Positions 26,700-36,096 of a stretch of DNA of 64,000 bases are shown here, in pieces. The translations under genes and the position numbers were made by a program. Location of the stretch: the NCBI RefSeq assembly GCF_003268635.1, contig NZ_CP029639.1:17501-81500 (forward strand), read 5' to 3'. Every line of letters begins with the position of its first letter. Position 1 is the stretch's first letter. The notes beneath the pieces were generated by a model. It did no database searches, was not told the DNA's origin, and worked only from the letters and a program-made list of their open reading frames with translations. The DNA comes from Paenibacillus sp. DCT19 (GTDB taxonomy: Bacteria > Bacillota > Bacilli > Paenibacillales > Paenibacillaceae).

Positions 26700-26835
26700 A
26701 CAGAAATAACATGGAGAAGCGGAGCGTTCGCCTTTATCGCCGGATTTTCCCTTAGGAAAAGGGAATCAGAAAAATCTGGGGATAACAGCGATCGGAAGGT
26801 TATTCTGTCATCGGAGTGGCAAGTGTGAATATTCT
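26700..26835. ncRNA. Unassigned structured intergenic element
   Basis: About 135 bases with successive hairpins: GCGGAGCGTTCGCC, GATTTTCCCTT/AAAGGGAATC (~26743-26770), CAGAAAAATCTG, and GGATAAC...GGTTATTCTGT. GC content and ordered pairing differ from the AT-rich flanks. No ORF or T tract. It might be a dispersed structured repeat or an RNA element; only one full copy is in this window. Confidence 0.35.
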
Positions 26836-26863
26836 TCGGTTCAATTAATATAGACTCATATAT

Positions 26864-27157
26864 CTAATAGCCGGGGCGGGAAATGAAACGGAATCGGCGC
26901 CGATGGAAAAGCGTGTCGGCAATTTCGACAAATTGATTATCGAAGCGTGTAATTAATCCGATCTCAATATGAGTGTCGCGGTCATATACCTGTACAGGTA
27001 CGTGATATTCAAGATGATAGATAAAATCGCTATGTTGAGTCAGTTGTCCAGTGTCTTCGCGCAAAACCCGCTCACCTTCCTGGGTTAATAAAATATATGA
27101 TGTATACACGTATATAAGATCAATTAAACATGCAGCATTTGAAATTATATATCGCAA
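26864..27157 (-). CDS. Hypothetical protein
   Basis: Up to 97 residues from a TTG at 27157; a GTG at 27109 would give ~81. The C-terminal two thirds look like a real protein (YILLTQEGERVLREDTGQLT, VPVQVYDRDTHIEIGLI, FRFISRPGY) with balanced charged and hydrophobic residues and alternating beta character. No convincing ribosome binding site was found for either start. Transcribed opposite to prs and pth. I recognise no domain. The structured element at 26700 lies just past its 3' end. Confidence 0.5.
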   Translation of the reverse strand: MRYIISNAACLIDLIYVYTSYILLTQEGERVLREDTGQLTQHSDFIYHLEYHVPVQVYDRDTHIEIGLITRFDNQFVEIADTLFHRRRFRFISRPGY

Positions 27158-27243
27158 AACGGAACTTCACTTTCTAGATATTATATGAAATATCACAAAT
27201 GAAGTCTATGCTACAGCTCAAGTGATGCCAAGGAGGAAACGAG

Positions 27244-27804
27244 ATGAAGTGGATTGTTGGCCTCGGAAACCCGGGCTCTAACTACGCCAAAACCCGTCAT
27301 AATATTGGCTTTATGGCGCTCGATCGACTGGCAGATCGTCATAATATCTCCATTACCCAGAGTAAATGCAAAGCGTTGATTGGAGAGGGCAACATTGGCG
27401 GTGTCAAGACGGTATTGATTAAACCAATGACATTCATGAATTTGTCCGGTGAGTCGGTACGAGCCTATATGGATTTTTATAAAGTAAGTCTGGAAGACCT
27501 GATCGTGGTGTACGATGACATGGACACGGAAATTGGTAAAGTGAGATTGCGGTATCAAGGTAGTGCTGGTGGACATAACGGAATTAAGTCTATTATTCAG
27601 CACACAGGTACTCAGCAGTTTAACCGGGTACGCATGGGAATATCCCGTCCAGAACCTGGACACGCCATTGTAGACTATGTTCTTTCGACATTCATGAAGA
27701 AGGAAAAGGAAGCACTCGAACAGACGATTGAACAGACCTGTGATGCACTTGAACATAGCCTGAGTCATACGTTTGAGCAAACGATGGCTAAATTCAACGG
27801 ATAG
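27244..27804 (+). CDS. pth: Peptidyl-tRNA hydrolase
   Basis: 186 residues. It releases peptides from peptidyl-tRNA that has dropped off the ribosome. Motifs: VGLGNPGSNYAKTRHNIGF (~5-23, catalytic His), KPMTFMNLSGESV (~60), YDDMDTEIGKVRLR (~90) and GSAGGHNGIKSI (~108). AAGGAGG before the ATG. In Bacillus the L25-type gene ctc lies between prs and pth; here it is replaced by the structured element and the minus-strand gene. Confidence 0.96.
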   Translation: MKWIVGLGNPGSNYAKTRHNIGFMALDRLADRHNISITQSKCKALIGEGNIGGVKTVLIKPMTFMNLSGESVRAYMDFYKVSLEDLIVVYDDMDTEIGKVRLRYQGSAGGHNGIKSIIQHTGTQQFNRVRMGISRPEPGHAIVDYVLSTFMKKEKEALEQTIEQTCDALEHSLSHTFEQTMAKFNG

Positions 27805-27905
27805 TTGTTGATTCTAGCATTATTGGCAAAAATGATCATAAACCGGGTTCGATTCGGCCTTAATGGGCATACTGGACGTATAAACTAGGTTCAGGAGGCA
27901 TAAAC

Positions 27906-28136
27906 ATGTCAGTGAATTATGTATGTAGGCATTGCCGTACCTTTATAGGACAAATCGATTCTACCCGTATAACGGAAGCGCAATTAGGCTTTCATTTCTT
28001 GACCCCCGACGAGCGTAGGGATATAATAGCGTATAATTCGGGTGGAGATATCACCGTTCGGATTACATGTGACTATTGCAAAGAAGCACTGGAACTTAAT
28101 CCTGAGCTGAGTCTGCTCGCTAGTCCTCTTCAATAG
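27906..28136 (+). CDS. fin: Anti-sigma-F factor Fin
   Basis: 76 residues, the same length as B. subtilis Fin (YabK). Two zinc knuckles: CRHC near residue 7 and CDYC near 58; the core LGFHFLTPDERRDIIAYN is typical. Fin is made in the forespore and inhibits sigma-F to help the switch to sigma-G. The ATG has CAGGAGG upstream. Together with gin at 2258 the window encodes two forespore sigma-factor inhibitors. Confidence 0.93.
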   Translation: MSVNYVCRHCRTFIGQIDSTRITEAQLGFHFLTPDERRDIIAYNSGGDITVRITCDYCKEALELNPELSLLASPLQ

Positions 28137-28414
28137 AGTGACGTGGTAGCGACAATACGTAATGACAGATGATGGAGGTAGCGGAATACCGCTCCACCTT
28201 TATAGCCTTGGCAGCCTGCTGAGGCTTCTTTTCAGTTGAACTGGAATCGTATTTCGGTTGATCAACGTCACGGTATATCAAGCCGATGTGGCAAAACAGC
28301 AAATAATCCTTTATGATGAAACAGGGTAAAAAGGGATTTGTATCCAATTTTAAGAATGTTGTATTGCGCTTAGTGCGCTAGATAACCAAGTAAGTTATAA
28401 GAGAGGTGCCCCTT
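28137..28414. other. Intergenic region between fin and mfd
   Basis: About 280 bases. An open frame on the minus strand (28120-28347) has no ribosome binding site and poor protein character. No terminator or clear promoter was identified. Confidence 0.35.
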
Positions 28415-31400
28415 TTGTTACAAGCACTTATACAAGCTTTTTCCAAAGATCCTGACTTCGGATCCATTACCGCCGGTATTACATCAGGGATGAAAGAGCA
28501 GTTGGTGTCCGGGCTTTCCGGATCAGCACGTCAAATCATGCTGGCTGCCTTACATCAAGAGATGAACCGGCCTTTGCTCGTCGTTACGCACAATATGTTT
28601 GCTGCACAAAAAATTGCAGAAGATTTACAGGAAGCGCTTTCACCCGATCGAGTGTTACTCTATCCTGCCAATGAACTTGTCGCCGCTGAAGCTGCTGTTT
28701 CCAGTCCGGAAACACTAGGTCAGCGTATTGATGTGTTGGTTCGCTGCGCCCAAGGTTTTCGGGGCGTTGTTGTTATTCCTTTTTCCGGAGTACAGCGATA
28801 TCTTCCACTTCCAGAAGTCATGGCAAACGCCCAAATCACAGTTAAACAAGGAAGCACGCTAGAGCTGGATACTTTCCTGCTGGAGATGGTGAAGCTGGGA
28901 TATGAGCGCGTAGAACGTGTAGAATCCCGTGGTGAAATGAGTGTACGTGGTGGAATCATTGACTTCTATCCAGTTACATCACCGATTGCTTACCGGGTGG
29001 AGTTATTTGACGATGAGATTGATTCGATTCGAACCTTTGACCCTACGGATCAGCGCTCTATTGAGCGGATAGAAGAAGTCGTTGTATTGCCGTGCAAAGA
29101 GTTGATCGCAGATCGTGAACGCATGGAGAAGGCTGCGGATGCGGCCGTTATTTTGCTGGAACAACAGCTTGAGAAGATGACAGATCGGCAGGCGAAGCTG
29201 CGTCTTCGTGAGGAGATTCATCGCGAAATTGAGATGCTCCGTCAGCATGTTTACTTCTCCGAGATGTATAAATATATCTCACCACTCTATCCGGAACACA
29301 AGACCATTTACGACTACATGCCTGAGGATACGTTACTTGTACTTGATGAGCCTGCAAGACTTGCCGAGACGTCTAAACAGTTGGATCGGGATGAATCCGA
29401 ATGGAACCTGCATTTGATGCAAAATGGAAAGACACTGCCTGACCTGCATCTATCGGCTGATGGAGATGAGCTGCTGTATGAGCGTCCATTCCAGACGATA
29501 TTTATGTCCATCTTCTTACGTCAGGTTCCACACACGCAGCCTCAGAACATTCTGAACTTTATTAGCCGGGGGATGCAGGATTTCCATGGTCAGATGAATG
29601 TACTTAAGGCAGAGATGGAGCGCTGGCAGAAAGCTGGAGTTCATGTATTGATGCTGGCGAGTGGCGAGGAAAGGCTCGACCGTATGCGCCGTGTATTGTT
29701 GGATTATGACATACCAGAACCTGAGATGCTCATTGGTAATTTGCAGACAGGATTCGAGATGCCATCCATTCAACTGGCGGTTGTTACGGAAGGGGAGATG
29801 TTCTCCCAGAAGCAGCGGAAAGCACGGAAACCGATTCGAAACGTGGACAATGCGGAGCGAATTAAATCATATAGTGAGCTAAAAGTGGGCGATTATGTCG
29901 TTCACCAAAATCACGGTATTGGTAAATACATGGGGATTGGTACCCTTGAGGTAGCCGGGATCCATAAGGACTATATGCATATTTTGTATGCAGGTGGAGA
30001 CAAACTGTCTGTACCGATCGAGCAGATTGATCTGATTCAGAAATATGTGGGCTCAGAAGAGAAGGAGCCTAAGATTTACAAGCTCGGTGGTAACGAATGG
30101 ACACGGGTAAAAAACAAAGTTCGTTCATCGGTTCAGGATATTGCAGACGATCTAATCAAACTCTATGCGGAGCGGCAAACGTCCAAGGGATACGGCTTCG
30201 AGAAGGACTCTGCAGAACAGCAGGAGTTCGAGGACATGTTCCCGTATGATGAGACGCGTGACCAGATGCGTGCAATTGAAGAAATTAAGAAAGACATGGA
30301 ACAAAACCGCCCAATGGATCGTTTATTGTGTGGGGATGTCGGATACGGTAAAACCGAGGTTGCGATCCGTGCAGCCTTTAAAGCAGCGATTGAAGGGAAA
30401 CAGGTGGCTGTGCTCGTGCCTACCACAATCTTGGCACAACAGCACTATGAGACATTCCGTGAACGCTTCTCAGGTTACCCGTTCAATATTAACGTGCTTA
30501 GCCGATTTCGTTCTCGCAAAGAACAAAATGAGACAGCCAAGGGCATCAAGCAGGGTACGGTTGACATTGTGATCGGCACACATCGCTTGTTGTCACAGGA
30601 CCTTGTGTTCAAGGATCTGGGATTGCTCATCGTGGATGAAGAGCAGCGCTTTGGTGTAACGCATAAGGAAAAACTGAAAAAACTTAAAACAAACGTGGAT
30701 GTGTTGACCCTTACGGCAACGCCGATTCCTCGTACATTACACATGTCTATGCTTGGAGTCCGTGATCTGTCTGTCATCGAGACACCGCCAGAGAACCGCT
30801 TCCCTGTGCAGACCTATGTGGTTGAACACAGTCAAGCGCTGGTTAGAGAAGCGATTGAGCGCGAGCTGGCTCGTGGCGGTCAGGTTTATTACCTGTACAA
30901 TCGTGTTCAAGGCATCCAGGAAATGGCCGCTGAAATTTCTGAGTTGGTTCCAGAAGCCAAGGTTGGCGTGGGACATGGTCAGATGTCTGAAACGGAGCTA
31001 GAGAAGACGATTCTCGACTTCTTGGATGGCGAGTATGATGTGCTGGTCAGCACCAGTATCATTGAGACAGGTGTCGATATTCCAAACGTTAATACGTTAA
31101 TCGTTCATGACGCGGACAAAATGGGGCTCTCTCAGTTGTATCAGTTGCGTGGACGTGTGGGTCGGTCTAACCGGATTGCGTATGCGTATTTTACGTACCA
31201 ACGGGATAAGGTACTGACTGAAGTGGCAGAGAAACGGATGCAATCCATTAAGGAATTCACCGAGCTGGGCTCTGGATTCAAAATTGCAATGCGTGACTTG
31301 TCGATTCGAGGTGCAGGTAACCTGCTTGGAGCAGAGCAGCATGGCTTCATTGCTTCCGTGGGATTCGATCTGTATTCTCAGATGCTTGCTGAGGAAATTA

Positions 31401-31942
31401 ATAAACGGAAAGTGACGATGCTGGGTGAAGAGCCTGTACCTTCCGACCAATGGAATACAACGCTTGATCTTAGTATTGATGCATATTTGCCGTCGGATTA
31501 TATCTATGACAGCATCCAGAAGATTGAGATTTACAAAAAGGTGGCCGTCATCTCTTCCTTCGACGATGCAATGGAGCTGGAAGATGAGTTAGTGGATCGT
31601 TTCGGTGATCTGCCAGAAGCCGTTATTAACCTAATGGCTGTAGCAAGGCTCAAAGTCTACGGCAAAATCTATGGAATAGAATCGATCACACAGCGTGGAG
31701 ATGACCTTACAGTGAAGTTTTATGAAGGTCGTGAGCATGCATTCGAGCTCTCCAATATTGCACACATTGGAAATCAGTTCGAAAGACGTGTACAATTTGA
31801 ACAAGGACCCCATATGCTTATTCATGTCAAAGGCAAGGGGCTTGGGGACAAGCAACTCATGGAGCTGGTGGAGAAATTCCTGGAATCCATGAAAAGTGCT
31901 TTTAAATCAAAGGGGGAACTAAAAGATGTTACAAAAGTATAA
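28415..31942 (+). CDS. mfd: Transcription-repair coupling factor Mfd
   Basis: About 1175 residues. Mfd removes stalled RNA polymerase at lesions and recruits UvrA. Order: UvrB-like module (to ~350), RNA polymerase-interaction domain with LKVGDYVVHQNHGIGKY (~490), RecG-like helicase with Walker A GDVGYGKTE (~645), Walker B VDEEQRFGV (~745), ATPIPRTLHMS and RGRVGRSNR (~910), then the TRCF C-terminal domain. The TTG at 28415 lies 7 bases after GAGAGGTG; the GTG at 28406 overlaps it. The 3' end overlaps the next gene by 17 bases. Confidence 0.97.
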   Translation: MLQALIQAFSKDPDFGSITAGITSGMKEQLVSGLSGSARQIMLAALHQEMNRPLLVVTHNMFAAQKIAEDLQEALSPDRVLLYPANELVAAEAAVSSPETLGQRIDVLVRCAQGFRGVVVIPFSGVQRYLPLPEVMANAQITVKQGSTLELDTFLLEMVKLGYERVERVESRGEMSVRGGIIDFYPVTSPIAYRVELFDDEIDSIRTFDPTDQRSIERIEEVVVLPCKELIADRERMEKAADAAVILLEQQLEKMTDRQAKLRLREEIHREIEMLRQHVYFSEMYKYISPLYPEHKTIYDYMPEDTLLVLDEPARLAETSKQLDRDESEWNLHLMQNGKTLPDLHLSADGDELLYERPFQTIFMSIFLRQVPHTQPQNILNFISRGMQDFHGQMNVLKAEMERWQKAGVHVLMLASGEERLDRMRRVLLDYDIPEPEMLIGNLQTGFEMPSIQLAVVTEGEMFSQKQRKARKPIRNVDNAERIKSYSELKVGDYVVHQNHGIGKYMGIGTLEVAGIHKDYMHILYAGGDKLSVPIEQIDLIQKYVGSEEKEPKIYKLGGNEWTRVKNKVRSSVQDIADDLIKLYAERQTSKGYGFEKDSAEQQEFEDMFPYDETRDQMRAIEEIKKDMEQNRPMDRLLCGDVGYGKTEVAIRAAFKAAIEGKQVAVLVPTTILAQQHYETFRERFSGYPFNINVLSRFRSRKEQNETAKGIKQGTVDIVIGTHRLLSQDLVFKDLGLLIVDEEQRFGVTHKEKLKKLKTNVDVLTLTATPIPRTLHMSMLGVRDLSVIETPPENRFPVQTYVVEHSQALVREAIERELARGGQVYYLYNRVQGIQEMAAEISELVPEAKVGVGHGQMSETELEKTILDFLDGEYDVLVSTSIIETGVDIPNVNTLIVHDADKMGLSQLYQLRGRVGRSNRIAYAYFTYQRDKVLTEVAEKRMQSIKEFTELGSGFKIAMRDLSIRGAGNLLGAEQHGFIASVGFDLYSQMLAEEINKRKVTMLGEEPVPSDQWNTTLDLSIDAYLPSDYIYDSIQKIEIYKKVAVISSFDDAMELEDELVDRFGDLPEAVINLMAVARLKVYGKIYGIESITQRGDDLTVKFYEGREHAFELSNIAHIGNQFERRVQFEQGPHMLIHVKGKGLGDKQLMELVEKFLESMKSAFKSKGELKDVTKV

Positions 31943-33080
31943 AACAGTGAGGAAAGTACTGTCCGTGGGTATGATTGCAGTGCTGTCCGTATCACTGCTA
32001 GCAGCATGCGGTAAGAAGGAAGAAGCACAAACACCGGAACCAACAGACACAAGTGCAGTTGTAGCAACGTATGATGGCGGTACAATTACAGCCAATGAAT
32101 TCGACATGGAACAGCGTGTAATGAAATTCTTGTACCCAGAGTATGCACAAATGATGGACATGGATGACTTCAAGGATTACTTGGTTCGCCAAGAAATTGC
32201 ATACAAATATCTGAGTGAAAATGCGAGCGACGAAGCGAAAGCAGAAGGTGCCAAAGTGGCTACTGAGCAATTCGACAAAATGAAAGCTCAAGTTCCAGAA
32301 GAACAATGGCCGGAAATGCTGAAGGCGCAGAACCTGACGGATGATAACATCAAGGATTATATGACTCGGATCATGACCGTGATTAAGGATAAAGAGACTG
32401 GCGTCACAGAAGACGACATGAAAGCCGAGTTCGATAAAAATAAAGAGCAGTACACGACAGCTTCCGTTCGTCACGTACTGATCAACTTCACAGATCCAAA
32501 AACACAAAAAGAGCGCAAAAAAGAAGATGCGCTTAAAATTGCCAAAGAAGTGAAAGCTAAACTGGATGGGGGAGCAGATTTCGCAGAAATCGCGAAGGAG
32601 TACTCCGAAGATCCAGGCTCTGCGGACAAAGGCGGTTTGTATGAAAATGCTGCAGTGTCTCAATGGGTAGAAGCATTTAAACAAGCGGCAATCACATTGC
32701 CTTTGAATAAAATTAGTGATCCTGTGGAAACCGAGTATGGTTACCATGTCATGAAAGTAGAAGCACGTACAGATGCTTATGACAAAATGACAGCAGAGCA
32801 AAAAGATAGCATTAAGAGCTCTATTGCGGCTGCCAAAATTGATACATTCATGACAGGTGGCGAATTGGATAAACTCGTAAAAGAAGTGAACCTGCCAAAA
32901 ACAGACAAAGCTGAAGAAGGCAGCACTGAAGGTACGGATGGAACAGGTACAGACACACAAACAGGAACCGAAGGTGAATCCAAAACGGATGACACTAAAG
33001 GTACAGATACCAAAACAGATGCAGGTACAACAGATAAAGATGCAACAACAAATGAAGGAACAGATTCAAGCAGTAAGTAA
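31926..33080 (+). CDS. prsA: PrsA/SurA-like peptidyl-prolyl isomerase lipoprotein
   Basis: 384 residues. Signal peptide with lipobox LLAAC (Cys ~27), a SurA_N-like helical region (~45-165), a PpiC parvulin domain (VRHVLINFTDP ~180, GGADFAEIAKEYSEDPGSADKGG ~215, GYHVMKVEAR ~275), and a Thr/Asp/Gly-rich tail of ~60 residues likely spanning the wall. It should help fold secreted proteins at the outer membrane face. AGGGGGA precedes the ATG, which overlaps mfd, so the genes are co-transcribed. B. subtilis has no rotamase at this place. A second, non-lipoprotein rotamase is at 55326. Confidence 0.88.
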   Translation: MLQKYKTVRKVLSVGMIAVLSVSLLAACGKKEEAQTPEPTDTSAVVATYDGGTITANEFDMEQRVMKFLYPEYAQMMDMDDFKDYLVRQEIAYKYLSENASDEAKAEGAKVATEQFDKMKAQVPEEQWPEMLKAQNLTDDNIKDYMTRIMTVIKDKETGVTEDDMKAEFDKNKEQYTTASVRHVLINFTDPKTQKERKKEDALKIAKEVKAKLDGGADFAEIAKEYSEDPGSADKGGLYENAAVSQWVEAFKQAAITLPLNKISDPVETEYGYHVMKVEARTDAYDKMTAEQKDSIKSSIAAAKIDTFMTGGELDKLVKEVNLPKTDKAEEGSTEGTDGTGTDTQTGTEGESKTDDTKGTDTKTDAGTTDKDATTNEGTDSSSK

Positions 33081-33122
33081 GGGATTAAACGTTGCATAAG
33101 CTGCCATCTGGACAAGCATGAT

Positions 33123-33163
33123 AAGGAGTAAGGGGGACTTATAGCCTCCCTTGCTCCTTTTTG
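33123..33163 (+). terminator. Rho-independent terminator after the PrsA-like gene
   Basis: AAGGAGTAAGGG-GG pairs with CC-CCCTTGCTCCTT around an 8-nt loop, followed by five T residues. Confidence 0.9.
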
Positions 33164-33234
33164 TATTTAATCTCAGAGCGCATAGGTAGATGGTCACCTT
33201 CTTGCAAAAGAACACAACTATATTCAGCAAACCA

Positions 33235-33265
33235 TGTATAAGGAAATGGGAACAGATGAATACTA
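33235..33265 (+). promoter_or_regulatory. Possible sigma-G promoter of spoVT
   Basis: TGTATA at 33235-33240, 18-base spacer, AATACTA at 33259-33265 (consensus near TGAATA and CATACTA), about 100 bases upstream of spoVT. spoVT is sigma-G dependent in B. subtilis. A chance match cannot be excluded. Confidence 0.35.
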
Positions 33266-33361
33266 TGGTCAAGATATCACACTAAACGTTCTGGGACTTT
33301 CCTCTACCCATTAAGGAACAGTAGTTGAAAAATCTTCTCGAGAAAGTGGGGCAACATGTAA

Positions 33362-33904
33362 ATGAAAGCTACTGGTATTGTCCGTCGTATAGATGACCTC
33401 GGTCGTGTGGTCATTCCAAAAGAAATTCGTCGTACGTTACGTATTCGTGAAGGAGATCCGCTTGAGATTTTTGTGGATCGAGATGGAGAAGTTATTCTCA
33501 AAAAATATTCACCTATTGGTGAGCTTGGTGATTTTGCTAAGGAATATGCTGAGTCGTTGTATGAAAGCACAAATCATGTCACGTTAATCTCTGACCGGGA
33601 TACCATCATCACGGTGGCAGGTGGCTCTAAGAAGGAATATTTGGACAAGCAGGTAGGTCAGTTGGTTGAGAACTGCATGGAAAACCGTAAAACCATTATC
33701 GAGACCAATAATGGATCTTATGAAATTAGCAAAGATCATGACGAGACGTTATCTTCCTTTGTTATTGCGCCAATCATATCCGGTGGAGATCCAATCGGAA
33801 CCGTCGTTCTGTTCAATAAGGATGAGTCGGTGAAGATGTCACAGATGGAAGTCAAAATGGCAGAGACTGCTGCTGGTTTCCTCGGTAAACAGATGGAACA
33901 ATAA
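33362..33904 (+). CDS. spoVT: Stage V sporulation protein T
   Basis: 180 residues. The AbrB-like swapped-hairpin domain (ATGIVRRIDDLGRVVIPKEI, residues 2-21) is followed by a GAF domain (~55-178), as in B. subtilis SpoVT, which tunes sigma-G gene expression in the forespore. GTGGGG precedes the ATG. It shares its N-terminal domain with abrB at 13053 but is clearly SpoVT by the GAF region. Terminator directly downstream. Confidence 0.97.
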   Translation: MKATGIVRRIDDLGRVVIPKEIRRTLRIREGDPLEIFVDRDGEVILKKYSPIGELGDFAKEYAESLYESTNHVTLISDRDTIITVAGGSKKEYLDKQVGQLVENCMENRKTIIETNNGSYEISKDHDETLSSFVIAPIISGGDPIGTVVLFNKDESVKMSQMEVKMAETAAGFLGKQMEQ

Positions 33905-33912
33905 GTTCAGAC

Positions 33913-33946
33913 AACTCCTGGTGCCTATAGGCAGACAGGAGTTTTT
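33913..33946 (+). terminator. Rho-independent terminator after spoVT
   Basis: AACTCCTG and CAGGAGTT pair around a 15-nt loop (itself able to fold GCC/GGC), followed by T runs. Confidence 0.85.
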
Positions 33947-33994
33947 AATTTTTGAGAATTTATTCCTCAAGCTCACACACAAATACAAGTGCGT

Positions 33995-34020
33995 GTTCAA
34001 AAAGGTCGGACTTTTTGAAC
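33995..34020. repeat. GTTCAAAAAG palindrome (dispersed repeat candidate)
   Basis: GTTCAAAAAG (33995-34004) and CTTTTTGAAC (34011-34020) form a perfect 10-bp stem with a 6-nt loop. The flanks (GTGTTCAAAAA, TGAACAACCTCT) recur at about 7699-7731 with a shortened stem. No long T tract follows. Confidence 0.55.
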
Positions 34021-34124
34021 AACCTCTACAAACAGTAAAACGGAATTCGTCTACGCAGCCCCAGCCAGTTATAATAACAAGAGATTGTTATTGATCCAGA
34101 TGTATGGATACGCAGGAGGGACTT

Positions 34125-35900
34125 ATGAAACAGCCATCAACAGGATCAAGGCTGCTGCAGGGCGCATTTGTGCTAGGGCTTGCCGCAATTATCTCCAAAA
34201 TTATAGGCGCCTTTCAGAAAATTCCGTTACAGAACCTAGGCGGAGACGGCGTCTTCGGTATATATAACACGGTGTATCCGTTCTATATGATGGTGATTAC
34301 CATTGGGGCTGCTGGGCTACCTGTGGCCATATCTAAATTCGTGGCTGAACAGCATGTACTCGGTAGACCGGAAGAGGGAAGGCGAATCATACGAATATCG
34401 TCTATGCTGCTAGGTGGAATCGGATTGGTGTTAGCAGTCTTGATGTATACAGGAGCTCCACTGATCGGAAAGTGGATCGGGAATGGTCATGTTATTCCAT
34501 CGATTCGTGCAGCAGCACTAGCTCTACTCGTCGTGCCGTTGATGACGGGGCTGCGTGGGTATTTTCAGGGGATGCAGCAGATGGTACCTACAGCCGTTTC
34601 ACAGGTCGTAGAACAGATCATTCGTGTCACAGTGATGATTGTGCTGCTATTGTGGCTCATGGCACGCGAGGCTTCGCTAGATACGATTGCTGCTGGGGCA
34701 ATGCTGGGTTCATTTGCGGGTGGTGTAGCTGGGCTACTGGCGATGCTTGTATTTGGATACCGTCATCGGAAGCGGGGTCAAGGAAAGAGTCAGCAAGATA
34801 ATAGCGGTAGTGAGGATGATATGAAATCTGCGCTAGCTACCATAGATCATTCGGAGCGTACTGCCTCAACAGTGACAATAGAAGGTAACGTATTGAGTCC
34901 AGAAGTTGTTGGTGTGAATGCAGAAGGTCGAATGGTTGGAGCCGCTGAGCCCCAGCGTTCCAATCGGGAGTGGATTCGAGTCTTGCTTGTGTATGCAATC
35001 CCGGTCTGCCTTGGATCACTGGCTGTGCCTTTGATGAATCTGGTGGACACGTTCACCGTACCGCGGTTGTTACAGAAAGAGGGATTAAACGAGCTACAGT
35101 CTATGGTCTCGTTCGGCATATATAACCGTGGATTGCCGCTCGTGCAGATGGTGACGATGCTGGCGATGTCACTGTCGGTGCTCTTTATTCCGGCGATGGC
35201 TGAAGCCAAGCTTCGTGGCGGGCCAGAAGCCGTGAGACAGCAAGCGAGCCTCGCGCTGCGCTGGTTCTGGTTGATCGGCTTGGCAGCATCCGCAGGACTC
35301 GCGGTGCTGGCGGAGCCGATTAACCGCATGCTGTACGGGGATGCCGCAGGCACCGAAGCACTGCGGTATATGGCGCTGACGGCAGCGGGCAGCACCGTCA
35401 GCATCATTGCAGCAGCGCTGCTGCAAGGCCTTGGCAGCGTGCGCGCACCCGCGTTCAGCATGCTGGCCGCCGCAGGCGTCAAGGTGCTGCTGAACGTCTG
35501 GCTTGTGCCGACGCTAGGCATCGTCGGCGCGGCCATGGCTGGGGCAGCCGCCTATATGCTGGCGGCTGCCCTGAATGTGGCGCTACTGGCGCGATACAGC
35601 GCCCTGCGCCTAGCCCCTAGCGCCGTCCTGGCGAAGCCGGCGCTGGTGATCGCCGCCATGAGCTTGGCGGCGGCAGGTATGGCCTGGGCCACCGAAGCGT
35701 TGCTCGGTGGCATGGGGATCGCGGCTGACCGCAGGATCGCCGCGGTAGGCGTCAGCCTGCTTGGCGTAGCCGCAGGCGCAGCCGTGTTTGTGCTGGCGGC
35801 CGCGCGCATAGGCTTGCTCACCGCAGCAGAGCTGGTGGCTGTGCCCAAGGTGGGGGCACGCCTAGTCAAAGTTTTACGCAGCCTGCGGGTGCTGCGCTAA
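34125..35900 (+). CDS. yabM: MOP-superfamily flippase (YabM/SpoVB-like)
   Basis: About 591 residues with some 12-14 membrane helices, beginning GAFVLGLAAIISKIIGAFQK and NLGGDGVFGIYNTVYPF. The MurJ/SpoVB/Wzx type moves lipid-linked wall or polysaccharide precursors across the membrane. CAGGAGGG precedes ATG 34125; the upstream ATG 34104 has no such site. A ~70-residue charged loop (about residues 218-285) separates the two halves and is longer than usual. The last third (35200-35890) is very GC-rich and Ala-rich compared with neighbours. Position between spoVT and mazG fits YabM. Confidence 0.9.
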   Translation: MKQPSTGSRLLQGAFVLGLAAIISKIIGAFQKIPLQNLGGDGVFGIYNTVYPFYMMVITIGAAGLPVAISKFVAEQHVLGRPEEGRRIIRISSMLLGGIGLVLAVLMYTGAPLIGKWIGNGHVIPSIRAAALALLVVPLMTGLRGYFQGMQQMVPTAVSQVVEQIIRVTVMIVLLLWLMAREASLDTIAAGAMLGSFAGGVAGLLAMLVFGYRHRKRGQGKSQQDNSGSEDDMKSALATIDHSERTASTVTIEGNVLSPEVVGVNAEGRMVGAAEPQRSNREWIRVLLVYAIPVCLGSLAVPLMNLVDTFTVPRLLQKEGLNELQSMVSFGIYNRGLPLVQMVTMLAMSLSVLFIPAMAEAKLRGGPEAVRQQASLALRWFWLIGLAASAGLAVLAEPINRMLYGDAAGTEALRYMALTAAGSTVSIIAAALLQGLGSVRAPAFSMLAAAGVKVLLNVWLVPTLGIVGAAMAGAAAYMLAAALNVALLARYSALRLAPSAVLAKPALVIAAMSLAAAGMAWATEALLGGMGIAADRRIAAVGVSLLGVAAGAAVFVLAAARIGLLTAAELVAVPKVGARLVKVLRSLRVLR

Positions 35901-36096
35901 ACGGCCGCACGGCAGGCCAGCATGATGTGCCAATCTCATTACACCGTCTCTACAGCAGCTACAACGAGCCATTCAACCTTCACCGGTTCGAGTGCGGCTT
36001 ATTTTTAAAATGAATGCGGTGTATCCATACTCAACAGATTGAGATTTTGAAGAAATACATCAGTAGAATCGCAAATTATAGGATATCGCCTGATTC

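Noticed and set aside
27848..27866. tRNA T-arm-like GGGTTCGATTC
   Set aside because: Only the T-loop word is present; no acceptor stem, D-arm or anticodon arm can be folded around it.
28120..28347. 75-codon minus-strand ORF overlapping the end of fin
   Set aside because: No ribosome binding site and it overlaps the conserved 3' end of fin.
33257..33284. Second sigma-G-like pair TGAATA and CACACTA before spoVT
   Set aside because: Spacing of 15 bases is too short; the overlapping pair at 33235-33265 fits better.
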